The notes under the pieces: model-generated
The model's input: the letters and a program-made list of their open reading frames with translations, nothing else
Databases searched by the model: none
Told to the model about the DNA's origin: nothing
DNA from: Trichomonas tenax
Taxonomy: Eukaryota; Parabasalia; Trichomonadida; Trichomonadidae
Assembly (NCBI GenBank): GCA_023091735.1
Contig: JALKBU010000098.1
Coordinates: forward strand, 1 to 64,000
Length of the DNA stretch: 64,000 nucleotides
Reading direction: 5' to 3'
Shown here: piece after piece, positions 30,451 to 41,879 of the stretch
Layout of the letters: the number at the start of each line of letters is the position of its first letter
Numbering within the stretch: the first letter of the stretch is position 1
Position numbers and translations under genes: made by a program

Positions 30451-30570
30451 ATGTCATCTGAAGTAATTGACTAAATCATGAAGTTATCTGAAGTAGTTCA
30501 CTCAATCTTCAAGTCATTTGAAGTCGTTAACCCCACTCAAAATGTCATTTTAAGTAGTTGATCCAGTCTT
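30451..30570. repeat. Four 30-bp tandem repeats
   Basis: Four consecutive 30-base units start at 30451, 30481, 30511 and 30541, with a core resembling AAGTCATYTGAAGTAGTTGA. An older, looser repeat (GAACATCARGAYAGTCTTCT) precedes them at about 30385-30445. The 30-base period could be a ten-residue coding repeat that has decayed, but no open frame spans it. Confidence 0.6.
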
Positions 30571-30748
30571 GCTTTCATTTTATTTTATTTTTAAATTGTT
30601 GTTATTAATATCTTTAATGCGCTTTAATTTTCAAATTTCTCAAATAATATCAATCAGTAGTGATAAATAAGTTTTTCAACGTTGCGAAATTTATAATTAC
30701 ATTTATTTCTTATAATTTAAATTTCACCAAAATTTATAAAAATTGACC

Positions 30749-31265
30749 TACCTAAAATAAATTGAGAAGCTCTCGCCGGATATATGGCTCAATTGCTAAG
30801 TCTTGGAAAGATGGATAACAATCACAACATGGTTTGATTCAATCAATCCATCATTTTTTGAATATTTTCTTTCAAATCATTTTTTTATTGTATATTGTCA
30901 TTATTAACATCAAAATATAACATGTATTAGCATGCACTTCATGCACACCTATTGTGTTAAATTAAATTTGGCACCGACTCATAAGTTCTTTCATGGTATA
31001 TTCGACAACGAATATGAATCATTAAACTTGATTATGCGAATTTGATGGCCCTATACATGAGCAACATGATCAAGGAAATGTGTCAACCAATCAGGTATAA
31101 TCATGAAGTTGGCTTCAGATAAAATATGTCGAAAATTTGAAACAAAAAAAGCAAAAAAAATGATGGATTGATTGAATCAAACCATTTTGTGATTGTTATC
31201 TATCTTTCTAAGACTTAGCAATTGAGCCATATATCCGGCGAGAGCTTCTCAATTTATTTTAGGTA
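30749..31265. mobile_element. 513-bp element with 110-bp terminal inverted repeats and TA flanks
   Basis: The left arm (30751-30860) and right arm (31152-31263) are inverted copies over about 110 bases. I count three mismatches and one two-base difference in a T/A run. The arms begin CCTAAAATAAATTGAGAAGC and are flanked by TA on both sides (30749-30750 and 31264-31265), the target-site duplication expected of Tc1/mariner-type insertion. The 290 bases between the arms code for nothing recognisable, so this looks like a non-autonomous MITE or foldback element. The high arm identity suggests recent activity or ongoing conversion between arms. Confidence 0.72.
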
Positions 31266-33337
31266 TTTAATCACCAGCATGGCTTGTGCTCTCTGAAATT
31301 GCTTGAATCTTATGTATGGACTACTGTCACCTATGGGGATGTCGCAAAATGAAAATTCCACTAAGTTTTTAGACGAATTACTCAATACCAAGCAAAACAA
31401 GTTTATGATTTTTACAATTTCAAAGCTTTTTCCTCTAATTCTTTGTATAAAAGCTTTTAAATGCTATGCTGATTTCATATTTGGAGAAAAATTTTCTAGT
31501 GATGAGACCTGGCTGTCCGCACTTTGATTTTTGAGTTCAAAATTTTCCTCCAGAATTGCTATCAGGAACATGTTGTAATATGGATTTTGAACAAATTAAG
31601 CTTTTTTGAACGTTAGATCCTTTGAAATTTGCAAGCGACGATATGAAGGAAAAAAGTGAGAAAAATGCTCATTTTTTCATTTTTCATCAAAAGTCTTATT
31701 TTTCAGACCCGGTGTTCTCATTCGCTTGAGATGTTATAGAGGAAAGTATGCATGAAAAATAGCTACGAGAAATGTTTTTGTATCTTGAAAAAAAAGTAAC
31801 TTTTATAAGAGCACTTTGAGTAGTTTACATCAATAAGGTTAGTTCCCTGTCTGTCCCTTAAAGGTATGATGAATAAAAATTACTGATATTTAGAAGCTAT
31901 ACTTGCAGTTATACATTTTGGTGACTATGATCGACTTATACGAGAGATTTGAATAAAATTGCTTCTACAGTATAGATATCCGACCACTCAGTTTTTGTTG
32001 CTCTGGGATACACTTTTTGTTTATACGTAGGGATTTGACACTTTTCTAGCAGATTTTTTACAAATTACATGTCAAAATTAAGTTACATAAATTTTGCCGA
32101 AGTTAAGGCTATTCGTTAGGCCAAATCTTTAAAATCATGTTAATTATTGTATTTAAAACATGTCTATCTAATTTCATCAATTGTGTCACATTTTTAGGGA
32201 TAGAAATCCCAAGAAATATTTTTTTAATTTGTAAATTATTCAATTTTTGTTAAGCTGGGATAGGCTATCCCATCCCAAAAGCAGGATGATCTGACATGTT
32301 TTATTTACACGTCAGAAATTCACGTGCTTAATTAAGGGCTATCTAATATGCTTTATAATGCGCGTTTTATTTTTCTAATTCCATTATTTGTCATATTGCA
32401 AAAATAAAAATTCAGAAAATCACGTTTTTTAAGGTTCGGGATACGGGAGGGATAAGTTTTTGGATCCCTAATACTTTGGGAAAAAGTCGAATCTATATTC
32501 TGCAGTTTTCGAGATATAAAAGTGCATTTAATTTGACATTAAAAGTTTTTAATTTGAATTGTTTTCGAGACTTTTTGTTTTTAAAGACTTTGTAGATGAA
32601 ATAGAAAGATTTTAAATAATAGGAGTGATTTTATAATATAAACAGTATAATAGAAACTTGACTGCAATCTTGTGTAAAGTTATAAAGCTGAAATCCCATG
32701 CATTAAAAAACAATCTTATATTTATGACAAATGAGAAGATATTACATTAATTTTCTTCATTTTCATGTAATTCATTTAGCAATAATCGAAAAAAAGATAT
32801 ATTTTTACAAAATTTAATTTCATATGGTAAATAAAAGCAATGATTTGCTTAAAATAGAAGCATCAGCTGCAGTAACCAGTAGAAGGAAACACACTCTATA
32901 TTCTTTTTTATGCGAAATTTTGTTTAAACGGAATATTAGAATTGAGACCTCAAAAATTGTAGACCAAATTTTCTCTGTACTATAACAGTGTCATTACTGT
33001 ATGCTGTCGTTCATATTGCTTTCAAGCCATGGTCTAGATATCAGTAACTTTGGTGTTCAAAAAATCAAATTTCATGACGTACTTTTGGAATGTTAATTAC
33101 GATGGTAGCATCGATGAGAACTTGCCGCCAGTCTAAAACGAGGAAATTAAACAAGTATTTTATTTTCGAAGATATCTTAGCAAAAAAGAAGGAAGCCAGA
33201 CTAGCTAGAATACCCAATATTACAGTACACCCAGGGACTTATAGCGTCAGCCAAGGCTTGAGCAATGACAGTGCTATGATGCCTCGTTATGCTAACGTCT
33301 TTAACGTCTAAACTTGAAAATATAATAAGGTTATTAG

Positions 33338-33344
33338 TCACCAT
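33338..33344 (+). promoter_or_regulatory. Initiator (Inr) of talin-like gene
   Basis: TCACCAT, close to the initiator consensus, 31 bases before the ATG and followed directly by ACCTTTTTT. Confidence 0.4.
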
Positions 33345-33368
33345 ACCTTTTTTCAAAAAAATTATTGA

Positions 33369-36300
33369 ATGATTGAAAATATCGAAGTCTGCAAAACCTT
33401 CGACGGCAAACAGCCCGAAATTATCGCACTAGATGGTACAAAGACTTGCGGACAGATTTTGACTCAAATTTTGACCATTCTTGAGATAGAAGACGTAAAT
33501 GATTATCGAATTTTGATTTATCGCGGAAACTTCGGTGCTGCGATTATGACTGACCTTGACAGGCCATTGGAAGTTTACGCTAAACCTGGCGGAAGGCTTA
33601 TTCCGTCTCGTGAAAGAGTCAGAGCAAGAATATCACGCGATGAGGAAGATACAGTGAAGGTAAAAATTGACCTCACGATTCCTGTTGCTGATGTACTTCA
33701 AAACATTGCCGATGACCTTCAACTTTATTGTCAACCAGATCAATATTCGCTCTGGTATTACAATGAAGAGAGCTACAAGTTCCCACTCGAATCTACAAGG
33801 TGCATTGCTGTTCAGACATCCTTTGTCAAGAAATTCTACTTCAAACGCCGTTATTTTTTAATTTTCTCTTACGATTATGAAGATATGGATAGCTGTCTCC
33901 ACGTTTTTAGAGATTGCAGATACAACTATACGCATTCATCGATCAATGTTACTGAAAATCAGGCTTTTGAACTCGCAAAACTTATTCTTTACGGAACAAC
34001 AACAAATCTCAAAGATCTTAACATCGAATTAATTTCCGAAAGATTCAAAGATTTCGTACCAAAGCAATTCCGTGAATCCGCGATTATGGCAAGCAAAATT
34101 AAGAAATATATCATGCAGAGCGCTGCTATGGATAAGCTTCCTGCTATGATCCAATTTGTCAAGACAGTTCGTGAAATTCGTGGTTTCGGTGAAGAAATGT
34201 ACAGTGCCACATTAACGGATAATACATATAAGGGCAAGAAGGTTGACTTATACTGCATTTCTCGCGGCCTCCGTATCTGTGAAAAGGGCAGCACACAAAA
34301 CCTCTTCAATATTCACTCTTCATCAATCAAAGAATACGGTTATCACGGAAAGACAATCGATGTTCGTTATGTTGATCCAAAGACGAGCAAGGAGAACACA
34401 TGCCACTTCTCTGTCAAGACAAGCAAACTTTTCCATGTTCATACGTATATCATTGATATCAACAAACTTTACATCAAGTTCGTCAAGAACAAGATGGACA
34501 TGAGAAAGATTCGTAAGAAACAGAAGGCCCACATCGAGGTCACAACACTCGATCAGGCCAACGAAGTTATCAACGAGTTCTTGCAATCTGAAATCCTTAA
34601 CAGAGCTCCAGAAACATCATCAGATCGTCTCCGTGTCGAAACAGAACCAGATCAACTTAAGCGTGATGACTACAGCTCATTCGATGAAATCCAGAACGTT
34701 TCATCGCTCATCGAAGATGAAGATTTCCAGGCAAGAATTGCGAAGTATCTTCCAAAGTACAACCTCGACTACCACGATGTTCAAGGCACAATCCAGCGTC
34801 TCGAGAACATTGCCACATCTATCCAGGCTCAGGTTGATAACTCCTTCAAGATGACAATCAAGGATGCTTCTTATTCCATTGAATGCGCGTTATTCTATAT
34901 CAACGCTATCAACGATGGTTTCCATGCTGGTGATATCAAGAAGGAAATCGACTCCGTTGTTAAAGTCATTCAGATGCTTTTCGTCATGATCAAGCAGAGT
35001 GATACAATGAAGCTCGGTATCACAGATATCAGGAAGAACGTTATTCAGGGATACCAGTCAATTGTCAACTCAATTCCAGCTGTTGTCGAGAAATGCAAGG
35101 AAATCCAGAAGGATATGAAGGAACCAGAAGAGGCCACAAAGGAGGAATTCACTAAGCTCCCAAGAGGCTCAATTTATCTTTCAGCACTTGTCGAAGCCAT
35201 TTATCGTCTTATGGGTTACTTGTTCGACATCAGACTTGATCTCCTTAAGGTGGAACTCAACATTCTCAAGCTCTTCCCTGTGTTATCAAAGTTCGCAATC
35301 AAGACATACAAGTTCTGGACAGAACTTGAATCCAACACATGCGACATCAAGAGCAACTTGAACGATTTGATTCTCACATACAGAGAAATTTATCCATATC
35401 TTCAGAATGCCTTCAAGTGCCTCAAGATGCCACCAGAGCTTCTCAACGATTTCCACCTTCACTTCAGAAGAGTGCTCAACTTCACATGGCTTGGTCTTAT
35501 CTGCTTCGTCAATCCGGGCGAGACAGTTGGTATCAAGTTCTTCCCAGGTACCCTTTACCTCCGCCACAAGGCACTCAACGCTTTACAAGATGCTGTTAGG
35601 TACTTCACAGAGTTGATGAACTTGTCCAACATCCAAGCAGATACTAAGCTCATGGAACTCATTAGAAGAGCTTCAGCTGAGTTCGATAACACAACAAACG
35701 TCGCCCTCAAGGTTATGAACGATGTTATTGCACAGCCAACAAACGATGCTCTCAGATTCGTTATGATTCAGGCCATCAACGTTTCCAGGAGATACTTCAT
35801 CGAAATCATCGATTACTGCATTAAGCTCGGTCCAAACATTCAGCCAGAAATTATCCAGCAGCTGAACTACTTCCTCGACTCAATCGACTCATTCCTTTAC
35901 TCACTTTCACCAATGAACATTTCTACAACACGTGTCAGAACATTCTCCGAGTCTCTTACTGCTCTCGTTTCAGCCATGAAGGATCAGCAGAGCGTCTTCG
36001 GCGATCAGTGGATCGACAGAATGTCAGAGTCTCGTGATCAATTCCTTGAGTGGAACAAGGTTCTTGCCAAGTCTCCAACAGACGGTGGCAAGCTCTTCAA
36101 AATTCATCAGAAGCTCCACAGCATCACACAGAACATCATGACACTCAGAACATACTTGGAAGCAGACAACCACAGAACAATTCCAATCATTATCGAAGTT
36201 ATGATGCCATCAATTGCAAAGACACTTGCAAACCCAGAAATGAGAGATGACTACGAGAAGTGCACACACGTTTCAGCTTTCTGCCAGCTCCACATGAATG

Positions 36301-39300
36301 TTGCTAAGCTCATCACATATCTCACAAACGTTTCTCTCACACCACAGGTTGCTGTCCAAGAAAATGCTCTCGCTAAGCTTTATGTCAAGCTTGATAAGGC
36401 CAAGGAAGATTACAACAAGCTCACACAGATCAGACCACACTTGATGCAGAACCCATTCAACTACACATTGTATTTGAACATCAAGGTTATCATCAATAGC
36501 TTGCTCATCAACCTTGCTAACATTGTCGAAGATGCCGAAAACATTTCTGCTGTCACATGCTCTAACGCTGCAGTCCTTCATCTTGCTGATGTCTTTCGCA
36601 CAGCCAGACTCTACTTCGAGAAGTGTACAGAAGTCAACATCAGACCATACATGAAGGTCTATCCAAAGGAGTACATCATAGGCTTCAGAAAGGAAGTTAT
36701 CGGACTTATGGCTCAGTTCAGAGAGTTCATCAGCACCAACCAAGACTTGAGACTTAACCCACTTATTGAGAAAGAAAACTCTGAAATCAAGGTCCTCATC
36801 AAGGATCTCATGAAGTTCGAAGCTGAACCATCCACTGCCTTCAACATCTACACAGTCAAGATTTACGAATGGCTCGATGCTATGTACAAGCGCACAAACG
36901 ATATTCCTGAGATGTGGAATGAAAAGCGTAAGGCTGTCTTAGACCACCTTATCGAGCACACAGACAAAATTAGAGTTGGTGAGAAGCCAAATCCAACAAT
37001 CTTAACAGGCGTTATCACAGAGCTCATCGAACTCATCAAGGACTATCCATCAAAGATCATGCCAATTGCTACTTCTGCTGATGACAAGAATATCAACAAG
37101 TTCCTTTCTATCTTCAAGGGCATTTACCAAGTTCTCGAGAACGCTCTCAAGACATCCAAGTTAAAACCAAAGGATATCGAAGAGATTCGTCTTCAACTCG
37201 TTTACTACATGCACTTCTTCCCAGAGCTCACAGCCCAGGTTAAGGAGCACGCAACAACAAAGAAGCTCATGACATCATTCGATGATTTAGTCAACCTCAT
37301 GAGACAGATGCTTATGCCTTCTTCCATCGACTACGTTTGGGAGCCAATTTTACCAGTCGATTCCAACGATATTGGCGAACTTGCTGCTGCCCTTAAGAAG
37401 ATGTTCCAGGATATGGCTCATATCTTCTCCGAGCTCGAGTTCCATCCAATCGTCGACGACAGCACAAGAATCACAATGCTTATCAGACAAGTCAGTCAGT
37501 TCTATCAGACGAACGCATCCGTCCTCAACATGTCTCGTGAACAGCTTGAAAAGAACCTTCCATCCTTCTGCAGAGGTATCGAAGCCGAGTTAGAAGCTAT
37601 GATCAACCTCATCAAGCTTCTCGGCCCAATCCTTACAGATAGACAACTCATCGAAACTTGCGAGGCCGTCCAGGAGACAGTTAACAACGTCATCAAGCTT
37701 TCCGACTCTCACTTCCTTACATCCGCCAAGGCTATGGAGTTCGCTTCTGTTACATACCCACTTGCCCAGAAACTCGTTACTTTCATTCGCCAGGCGATTC
37801 AGAAGGGTGTCGTCAACGAATCAAAGTCATTCCTCGAGGAATTCGCTGCTGCAATCGATGCTATTCCATCCAACATTGAGTCTATGAAGCCTCACGAAAT
37901 CCAGGCATTGGCTAATAAGCTTTACGAGGTTGTCCTCAAAGGCTTTGCTAACTCACGTACTGATATTGATCCAACAGATTTCGCTTCAATGATGTACGAT
38001 TTGTACAACCAACTCGGCGGCTACATCTCGAAGGATCCAGTACCAATTGCGAAGACAGAAACATTATTGTTCCCACTTGATTACTTCAAGGGCAAAGATG
38101 TTGCAACGTTGCTTGCGAAGTACGTCGCAGCTATCAATGGCGAAGCTGCCGGCGAAGAAGCCGACAAACTCGCTATGGAGCTCATCACTGTCAAGCCAGA
38201 GCAGTCTAAGTCCGCACCAGCCATGTTCAAGTACTTCTCCAAGTTCGCTAACGAGGCAAAGAACCTCAAGAAGCCATTCGCATTCAGCAGATTCCTTGCT
38301 CTTGCACAGGAAGAAACATCTGCAAAGATCGATGGCATTTCTCAGATCATCATTCAGTCTTCTCTCAAGAGCGCTCAAATCATCGAGCAGATGCGTGATG
38401 AAATCAAGAATACAAAGATGAAGACAGTCTATCACAGGCAGCTTGTTGAATCCCTCAAGAACACCGATTTCTCCATGATTACATCTCTCAAGAACATGCC
38501 AGGTGTCGCATTCGTCTACTCTCCGCTTAGACTAATCAACCAACTTGTTGTCCTTTCATGCATTAGCGAAGAAAAGTTTGTACAGTTCGCTAAGGATCTC
38601 AATGAGTCTCTCGTTTCCTGTGATGCAGCGATCCAGTCATTGCTTGCTAACATAATCGCACATATTGCCAGAAAGTGCGAGAAGTTGAACATCTTCCCAG
38701 ACTTCGCCAACAACGCTTGCAACTACTTAAGGAAGCCACACATCATGACTTCTTATGATGCAGAGTTCACTGCCAAGCTCGTCAACTTGTTCATGACATT
38801 TGACAGTGCTTCTGCTTCCACAATCAACGAAAAGTCTGATGATAAGGAATACAAGGAGCTTAAGGCCATCATCGACTCAGTTGCACCAATCAGACCATTG
38901 ATGCAACAGCTTACATCCCCAGCAGCTGCCAGACAAGTGGCAACGCTCAACACGCTCATCCAGGCAATTGTTCAGATGTACAACTCTCCAAAGACAGACA
39001 AGAACGATATCGAAGAGTATGAGGTTCTCAGATCGCTCGCCAAAACAACAGCTCTCAACCTTCACACCGCAACAGAAACAGGCGTCGACACAAAGAAGTT
39101 TGCAGAAGGAATCAAGCTTCTCGATGAAGCCATTACAGTTGCCGATGAGGCAGCACTCGCTATTTCAAAGGGCAATAGCACACTTTCACTCAAGTCTGGC
39201 ATCGAGCTTCTCGATAAGGCATTTGCATCATTTGCTTCTGCCACAGGCGAGATCGAAGCAGACGAAGAGGAGGAAGTCAAGGAAGAAGAAGAGGAGAAGA

Positions 39301-41492
39301 AGGAGGAGGAAGAAAAGGTCGAATACGTCGATGTCTTTTCCGAGCTCCCGAACCTCTTCCAGTATGTTATGGTTCAGAACTGGGAGGCACTTGTCGATCT
39401 AACACACAAGTGCGTGTTTGCAATCGACGGAGACCACCAGGTTCCAGATCTTGCAGACATGATCAAGGCTGTTATGGAAGGTGCCGATAACAAGGATCCA
39501 TCGAAATTCGAGGCATTCATCGAATGGTATGCTGTCAAGGAAGAGAAGGAGATAAAGTCTATGAAGAAGCCGACTGCAACTGTCGCCAATATCGAGGCAG
39601 CCATGCTCGACACAATCGATGAGTTCAGAGCCCTCAGAGCAGTCTTCGGAAAGAATCCAGAAATGGATGGAAGAAACCTCGTCAACTTATGCGCTACAGC
39701 ACAAGTCATTGCTGGAGAAGTCTTCAAGCATTTCCAGTACGTTTCATCTTCCATCTTCGAGTTCTACATCCAGACAGCCAATCAGTTGTGGCCAAACGTT
39801 GTTGCAGTTCTCAACAATCCAGATGCTCATAAGTCTGCTCTTCGTTCAATTGCAAGACTTATCTCTGACTTCTCGTATGTCCTTGAAGACTGCACACTTC
39901 AGGATACACAGCCACCATCATCAGCTCTTAACAAGTCACGCTTCACATATGGCAGCGCCTGCGCAACGATGATCAAGTCTGCAGGTGAACTTCTTGCTAA
40001 TGTTGCTATGGGTCGCTATCCACAGCTCTACAAGAAGCTTGTGTTCCCACTCGGAGCCAGCTTCAATGCACCAATTTCAGATGCTGAAACTGCTTCATGT
40101 TACCTCCAGCAAGCTAACTTGAAGCCAGAGGTTGGCGAAGAATTCAAAGTTCACTTCCAGCAGCAAGTTGCCGCCTACAATGCTCTTATTCCAATCATGG
40201 ATAAGTTCACAGCACTTGAAGAAGCACTTAACATCTCAGTTGGCTTCTTCAAGTCCATCTTTGCAGCCTTCATTGACACAAAGTTAATGAGTGACATTGT
40301 CGAGAAGAAGAAGGACCCAGAGTCAGCGAAGAAGCTGCCTATCAGGTTCACTATTCCTGTTGTTACAGCAGACAACACGACAATCGATGCAATATCCAAG
40401 GAGCTTCCACAGAACTACTCCGCTTATCAGGAACAGATCGACTTCATCAACAAAGCTCTTGCAGATGACACAGAAGTCACCAATGAGCAGCTTGTTGAAG
40501 CAACGATAAAGTTCCACGAGCGTGCGAAGGAGCTCATTGTCAATGTTCTCCGTGCATCTGCTGCTTGTATCGATGTCGGAGATCAGTCCAACCTCACGGC
40601 TCTTGCAAACAGCATCGTCATTACTGTCAACGATATCACAAAGGGTGTCAAGGCATTCTTAATGGTTGAAACAGGTTGGAAAGCAAATCTCGAAACAACA
40701 ATCACAGAATCCACACATATCATCCAGAGCGTCAACAAGGTCATCGAGCACTCCATCGAAGTTGCCAATGCAAAGAGCATCGAGGAGGACTTGGTTCGCC
40801 GTGCAATCGGTGACCTCGCCAAGCCATTCTTCACGATCCAGCAACAGATCCAGGAGAAGCTCGAGGAAATCTCGAAGCTTGCTCCATCTGTCCAGCGCGA
40901 GTACGGAACATCCCTCGGCGAAGTTATAAGCACACTCGCTGCTACTGTCGCTAAGATCATCATGTATCTCCGTGATCATCAACAAGATATCAACGTATCA
41001 CAGGACTTCTTGAAGCAATCAGCAGTTTCCGGCGCTCAGATCCTCACACACGTTGTCGAAACAATGCTTTCAATCGCTCAGACACCAGAGAGCGAAGATA
41101 TGCTTATCGAGTCTGCTAAGCACGTCGTCCAGACAGCAGAAGGATTCAAGAACACATTCAGAGCCCAGCGTGGTGAACTTCTTGCTCACAACGAGACTCT
41201 TAACGGTGTTATTAACATCGCTAAGAAGCTCATTGAAGCTGCTGAGGCTGCCAAGAAGGCTCGTGCTGAGCGTCTTGAAGCTATTCGCCACCGTGAAGAG
41301 GAAGCTGCTCGTCGCAAAGCTGCTGCCGAAGAACGCAGAAGACTTGCTGCCGAAAGAAAGGCAAACGCGCCTGCTCACCAGCCACCAAAGGAGCTCTTGA
41401 TCAAGCTCCTCAAGCTCGAATCCGATATTATCAAGGCTAGACTTTACCTGAGACAACAGAAGAAGGTCGTTGATGAGCTCAATGCTGAGTAA
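33369..41492 (+). CDS. Talin-like protein (FERM head, helical rod, I/LWEQ-like end)
   Basis: A 2707-residue protein, about the size of talin. Residues 1-400 form a FERM-type head: an F0-like ubiquitin fold at the start, a basic F1 (KKFYFKRRYFLIF), a helical F2 (AFELAKLILYG...FVPKQFRESA), and a PTB-like F3 (LYCISRGLRICEK...KLFHVHTYIIDINKLYIKF). Residues 400-2600 are amphipathic helical bundles like the talin rod, with an acidic linker near 1960-1985. The end is a long basic helix (RAERLEAIRHREEEAARRK) and a final LIKLLKLESDIIKARLYLRQ helix like the last helix of an actin-binding I/LWEQ domain. It should link membrane to actin during adhesion and amoeboid change. Codons are strongly biased to C/G endings, so it is probably highly expressed. 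Confidence 0.88.
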   Translation: MIENIEVCKTFDGKQPEIIALDGTKTCGQILTQILTILEIEDVNDYRILIYRGNFGAAIMTDLDRPLEVYAKPGGRLIPSRERVRARISRDEEDTVKVKIDLTIPVADVLQNIADDLQLYCQPDQYSLWYYNEESYKFPLESTRCIAVQTSFVKKFYFKRRYFLIFSYDYEDMDSCLHVFRDCRYNYTHSSINVTENQAFELAKLILYGTTTNLKDLNIELISERFKDFVPKQFRESAIMASKIKKYIMQSAAMDKLPAMIQFVKTVREIRGFGEEMYSATLTDNTYKGKKVDLYCISRGLRICEKGSTQNLFNIHSSSIKEYGYHGKTIDVRYVDPKTSKENTCHFSVKTSKLFHVHTYIIDINKLYIKFVKNKMDMRKIRKKQKAHIEVTTLDQANEVINEFLQSEILNRAPETSSDRLRVETEPDQLKRDDYSSFDEIQNVSSLIEDEDFQARIAKYLPKYNLDYHDVQGTIQRLENIATSIQAQVDNSFKMTIKDASYSIECALFYINAINDGFHAGDIKKEIDSVVKVIQMLFVMIKQSDTMKLGITDIRKNVIQGYQSIVNSIPAVVEKCKEIQKDMKEPEEATKEEFTKLPRGSIYLSALVEAIYRLMGYLFDIRLDLLKVELNILKLFPVLSKFAIKTYKFWTELESNTCDIKSNLNDLILTYREIYPYLQNAFKCLKMPPELLNDFHLHFRRVLNFTWLGLICFVNPGETVGIKFFPGTLYLRHKALNALQDAVRYFTELMNLSNIQADTKLMELIRRASAEFDNTTNVALKVMNDVIAQPTNDALRFVMIQAINVSRRYFIEIIDYCIKLGPNIQPEIIQQLNYFLDSIDSFLYSLSPMNISTTRVRTFSESLTALVSAMKDQQSVFGDQWIDRMSESRDQFLEWNKVLAKSPTDGGKLFKIHQKLHSITQNIMTLRTYLEADNHRTIPIIIEVMMPSIAKTLANPEMRDDYEKCTHVSAFCQLHMNVAKLITYLTNVSLTPQVAVQENALAKLYVKLDKAKEDYNKLTQIRPHLMQNPFNYTLYLNIKVIINSLLINLANIVEDAENISAVTCSNAAVLHLADVFRTARLYFEKCTEVNIRPYMKVYPKEYIIGFRKEVIGLMAQFREFISTNQDLRLNPLIEKENSEIKVLIKDLMKFEAEPSTAFNIYTVKIYEWLDAMYKRTNDIPEMWNEKRKAVLDHLIEHTDKIRVGEKPNPTILTGVITELIELIKDYPSKIMPIATSADDKNINKFLSIFKGIYQVLENALKTSKLKPKDIEEIRLQLVYYMHFFPELTAQVKEHATTKKLMTSFDDLVNLMRQMLMPSSIDYVWEPILPVDSNDIGELAAALKKMFQDMAHIFSELEFHPIVDDSTRITMLIRQVSQFYQTNASVLNMSREQLEKNLPSFCRGIEAELEAMINLIKLLGPILTDRQLIETCEAVQETVNNVIKLSDSHFLTSAKAMEFASVTYPLAQKLVTFIRQAIQKGVVNESKSFLEEFAAAIDAIPSNIESMKPHEIQALANKLYEVVLKGFANSRTDIDPTDFASMMYDLYNQLGGYISKDPVPIAKTETLLFPLDYFKGKDVATLLAKYVAAINGEAAGEEADKLAMELITVKPEQSKSAPAMFKYFSKFANEAKNLKKPFAFSRFLALAQEETSAKIDGISQIIIQSSLKSAQIIEQMRDEIKNTKMKTVYHRQLVESLKNTDFSMITSLKNMPGVAFVYSPLRLINQLVVLSCISEEKFVQFAKDLNESLVSCDAAIQSLLANIIAHIARKCEKLNIFPDFANNACNYLRKPHIMTSYDAEFTAKLVNLFMTFDSASASTINEKSDDKEYKELKAIIDSVAPIRPLMQQLTSPAAARQVATLNTLIQAIVQMYNSPKTDKNDIEEYEVLRSLAKTTALNLHTATETGVDTKKFAEGIKLLDEAITVADEAALAISKGNSTLSLKSGIELLDKAFASFASATGEIEADEEEEVKEEEEEKKEEEEKVEYVDVFSELPNLFQYVMVQNWEALVDLTHKCVFAIDGDHQVPDLADMIKAVMEGADNKDPSKFEAFIEWYAVKEEKEIKSMKKPTATVANIEAAMLDTIDEFRALRAVFGKNPEMDGRNLVNLCATAQVIAGEVFKHFQYVSSSIFEFYIQTANQLWPNVVAVLNNPDAHKSALRSIARLISDFSYVLEDCTLQDTQPPSSALNKSRFTYGSACATMIKSAGELLANVAMGRYPQLYKKLVFPLGASFNAPISDAETASCYLQQANLKPEVGEEFKVHFQQQVAAYNALIPIMDKFTALEEALNISVGFFKSIFAAFIDTKLMSDIVEKKKDPESAKKLPIRFTIPVVTADNTTIDAISKELPQNYSAYQEQIDFINKALADDTEVTNEQLVEATIKFHERAKELIVNVLRASAACIDVGDQSNLTALANSIVITVNDITKGVKAFLMVETGWKANLETTITESTHIIQSVNKVIEHSIEVANAKSIEEDLVRRAIGDLAKPFFTIQQQIQEKLEEISKLAPSVQREYGTSLGEVISTLAATVAKIIMYLRDHQQDINVSQDFLKQSAVSGAQILTHVVETMLSIAQTPESEDMLIESAKHVVQTAEGFKNTFRAQRGELLAHNETLNGVINIAKKLIEAAEAAKKARAERLEAIRHREEEAARRKAAAEERRRLAAERKANAPAHQPPKELLIKLLKLESDIIKARLYLRQQKKVVDELNAE

Positions 41493-41879
41493 ATTTTCAT
41501 TTTTTATTTTTAAATATTAAATCAATATTATCGCCATCACTGTGAATTTCGAGAATAATGGAATAAGGCATTTTTCATGAATTGTTTTGCAATTTTCATT
41601 AAATCTCAATTTTGGAATAGCAATTGATTTTTCTGCTTGACAATATGCAGTTGCAATGTGTGAAAGATCATTTTTAAACCTTTTTGAAGTGTCACTTTTG
41701 TTATGCACTTTATCATTTTATAAATCGAATTAAAGAATTTATACAATATTTCTACAGTGAAAATAATCAAAAAGCTCAGAAACTATTACTCGCACTCTAT
41801 TTAAAATGTTTGGATTTTTAAAATTTAAAAATTTAGTCCCATTCTCAATCTGATCATGGAATTACGTTTTTGGTTTTAG
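41493..41879. other. Intergenic, no gene seen
   Basis: AT-rich spacer between two convergent genes; no feature recognised. Confidence 0.55.

Larger units (their letters stand above)
27688..33337. other. 5.6-kb gene-poor region with repeats
   Basis: No full gene is recognisable on either strand. Short open frames (for example 27911-28114, 30219-30461, 31303-31527 and 33090-33311 on the plus strand) have no domain. Around 33076-33135 the plus strand reads a coding-like TYFWNVNYDGSIDENLPP before a stop, possibly a gene relic. The repeats in this stretch are listed separately. TGTCA-type motifs recur without a gene, at 29052-29083, at 32070, and at 32292 and 32310 (18 bases apart). Confidence 0.55.

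Noticed and set aside
31303..31527. 74-codon open frame in the gene-poor region
   Set aside because: No domain, no initiator or motif array upstream, and composition like surrounding spacer.
32090..32235. Minus-strand translation with IPKNVTQLMKLDRHV, faintly like the end of a pogo-type transposase DDE domain
   Set aside because: The match is a few residues, the frame is closed by stops on both sides, and no catalytic Asp/Glu context is visible.
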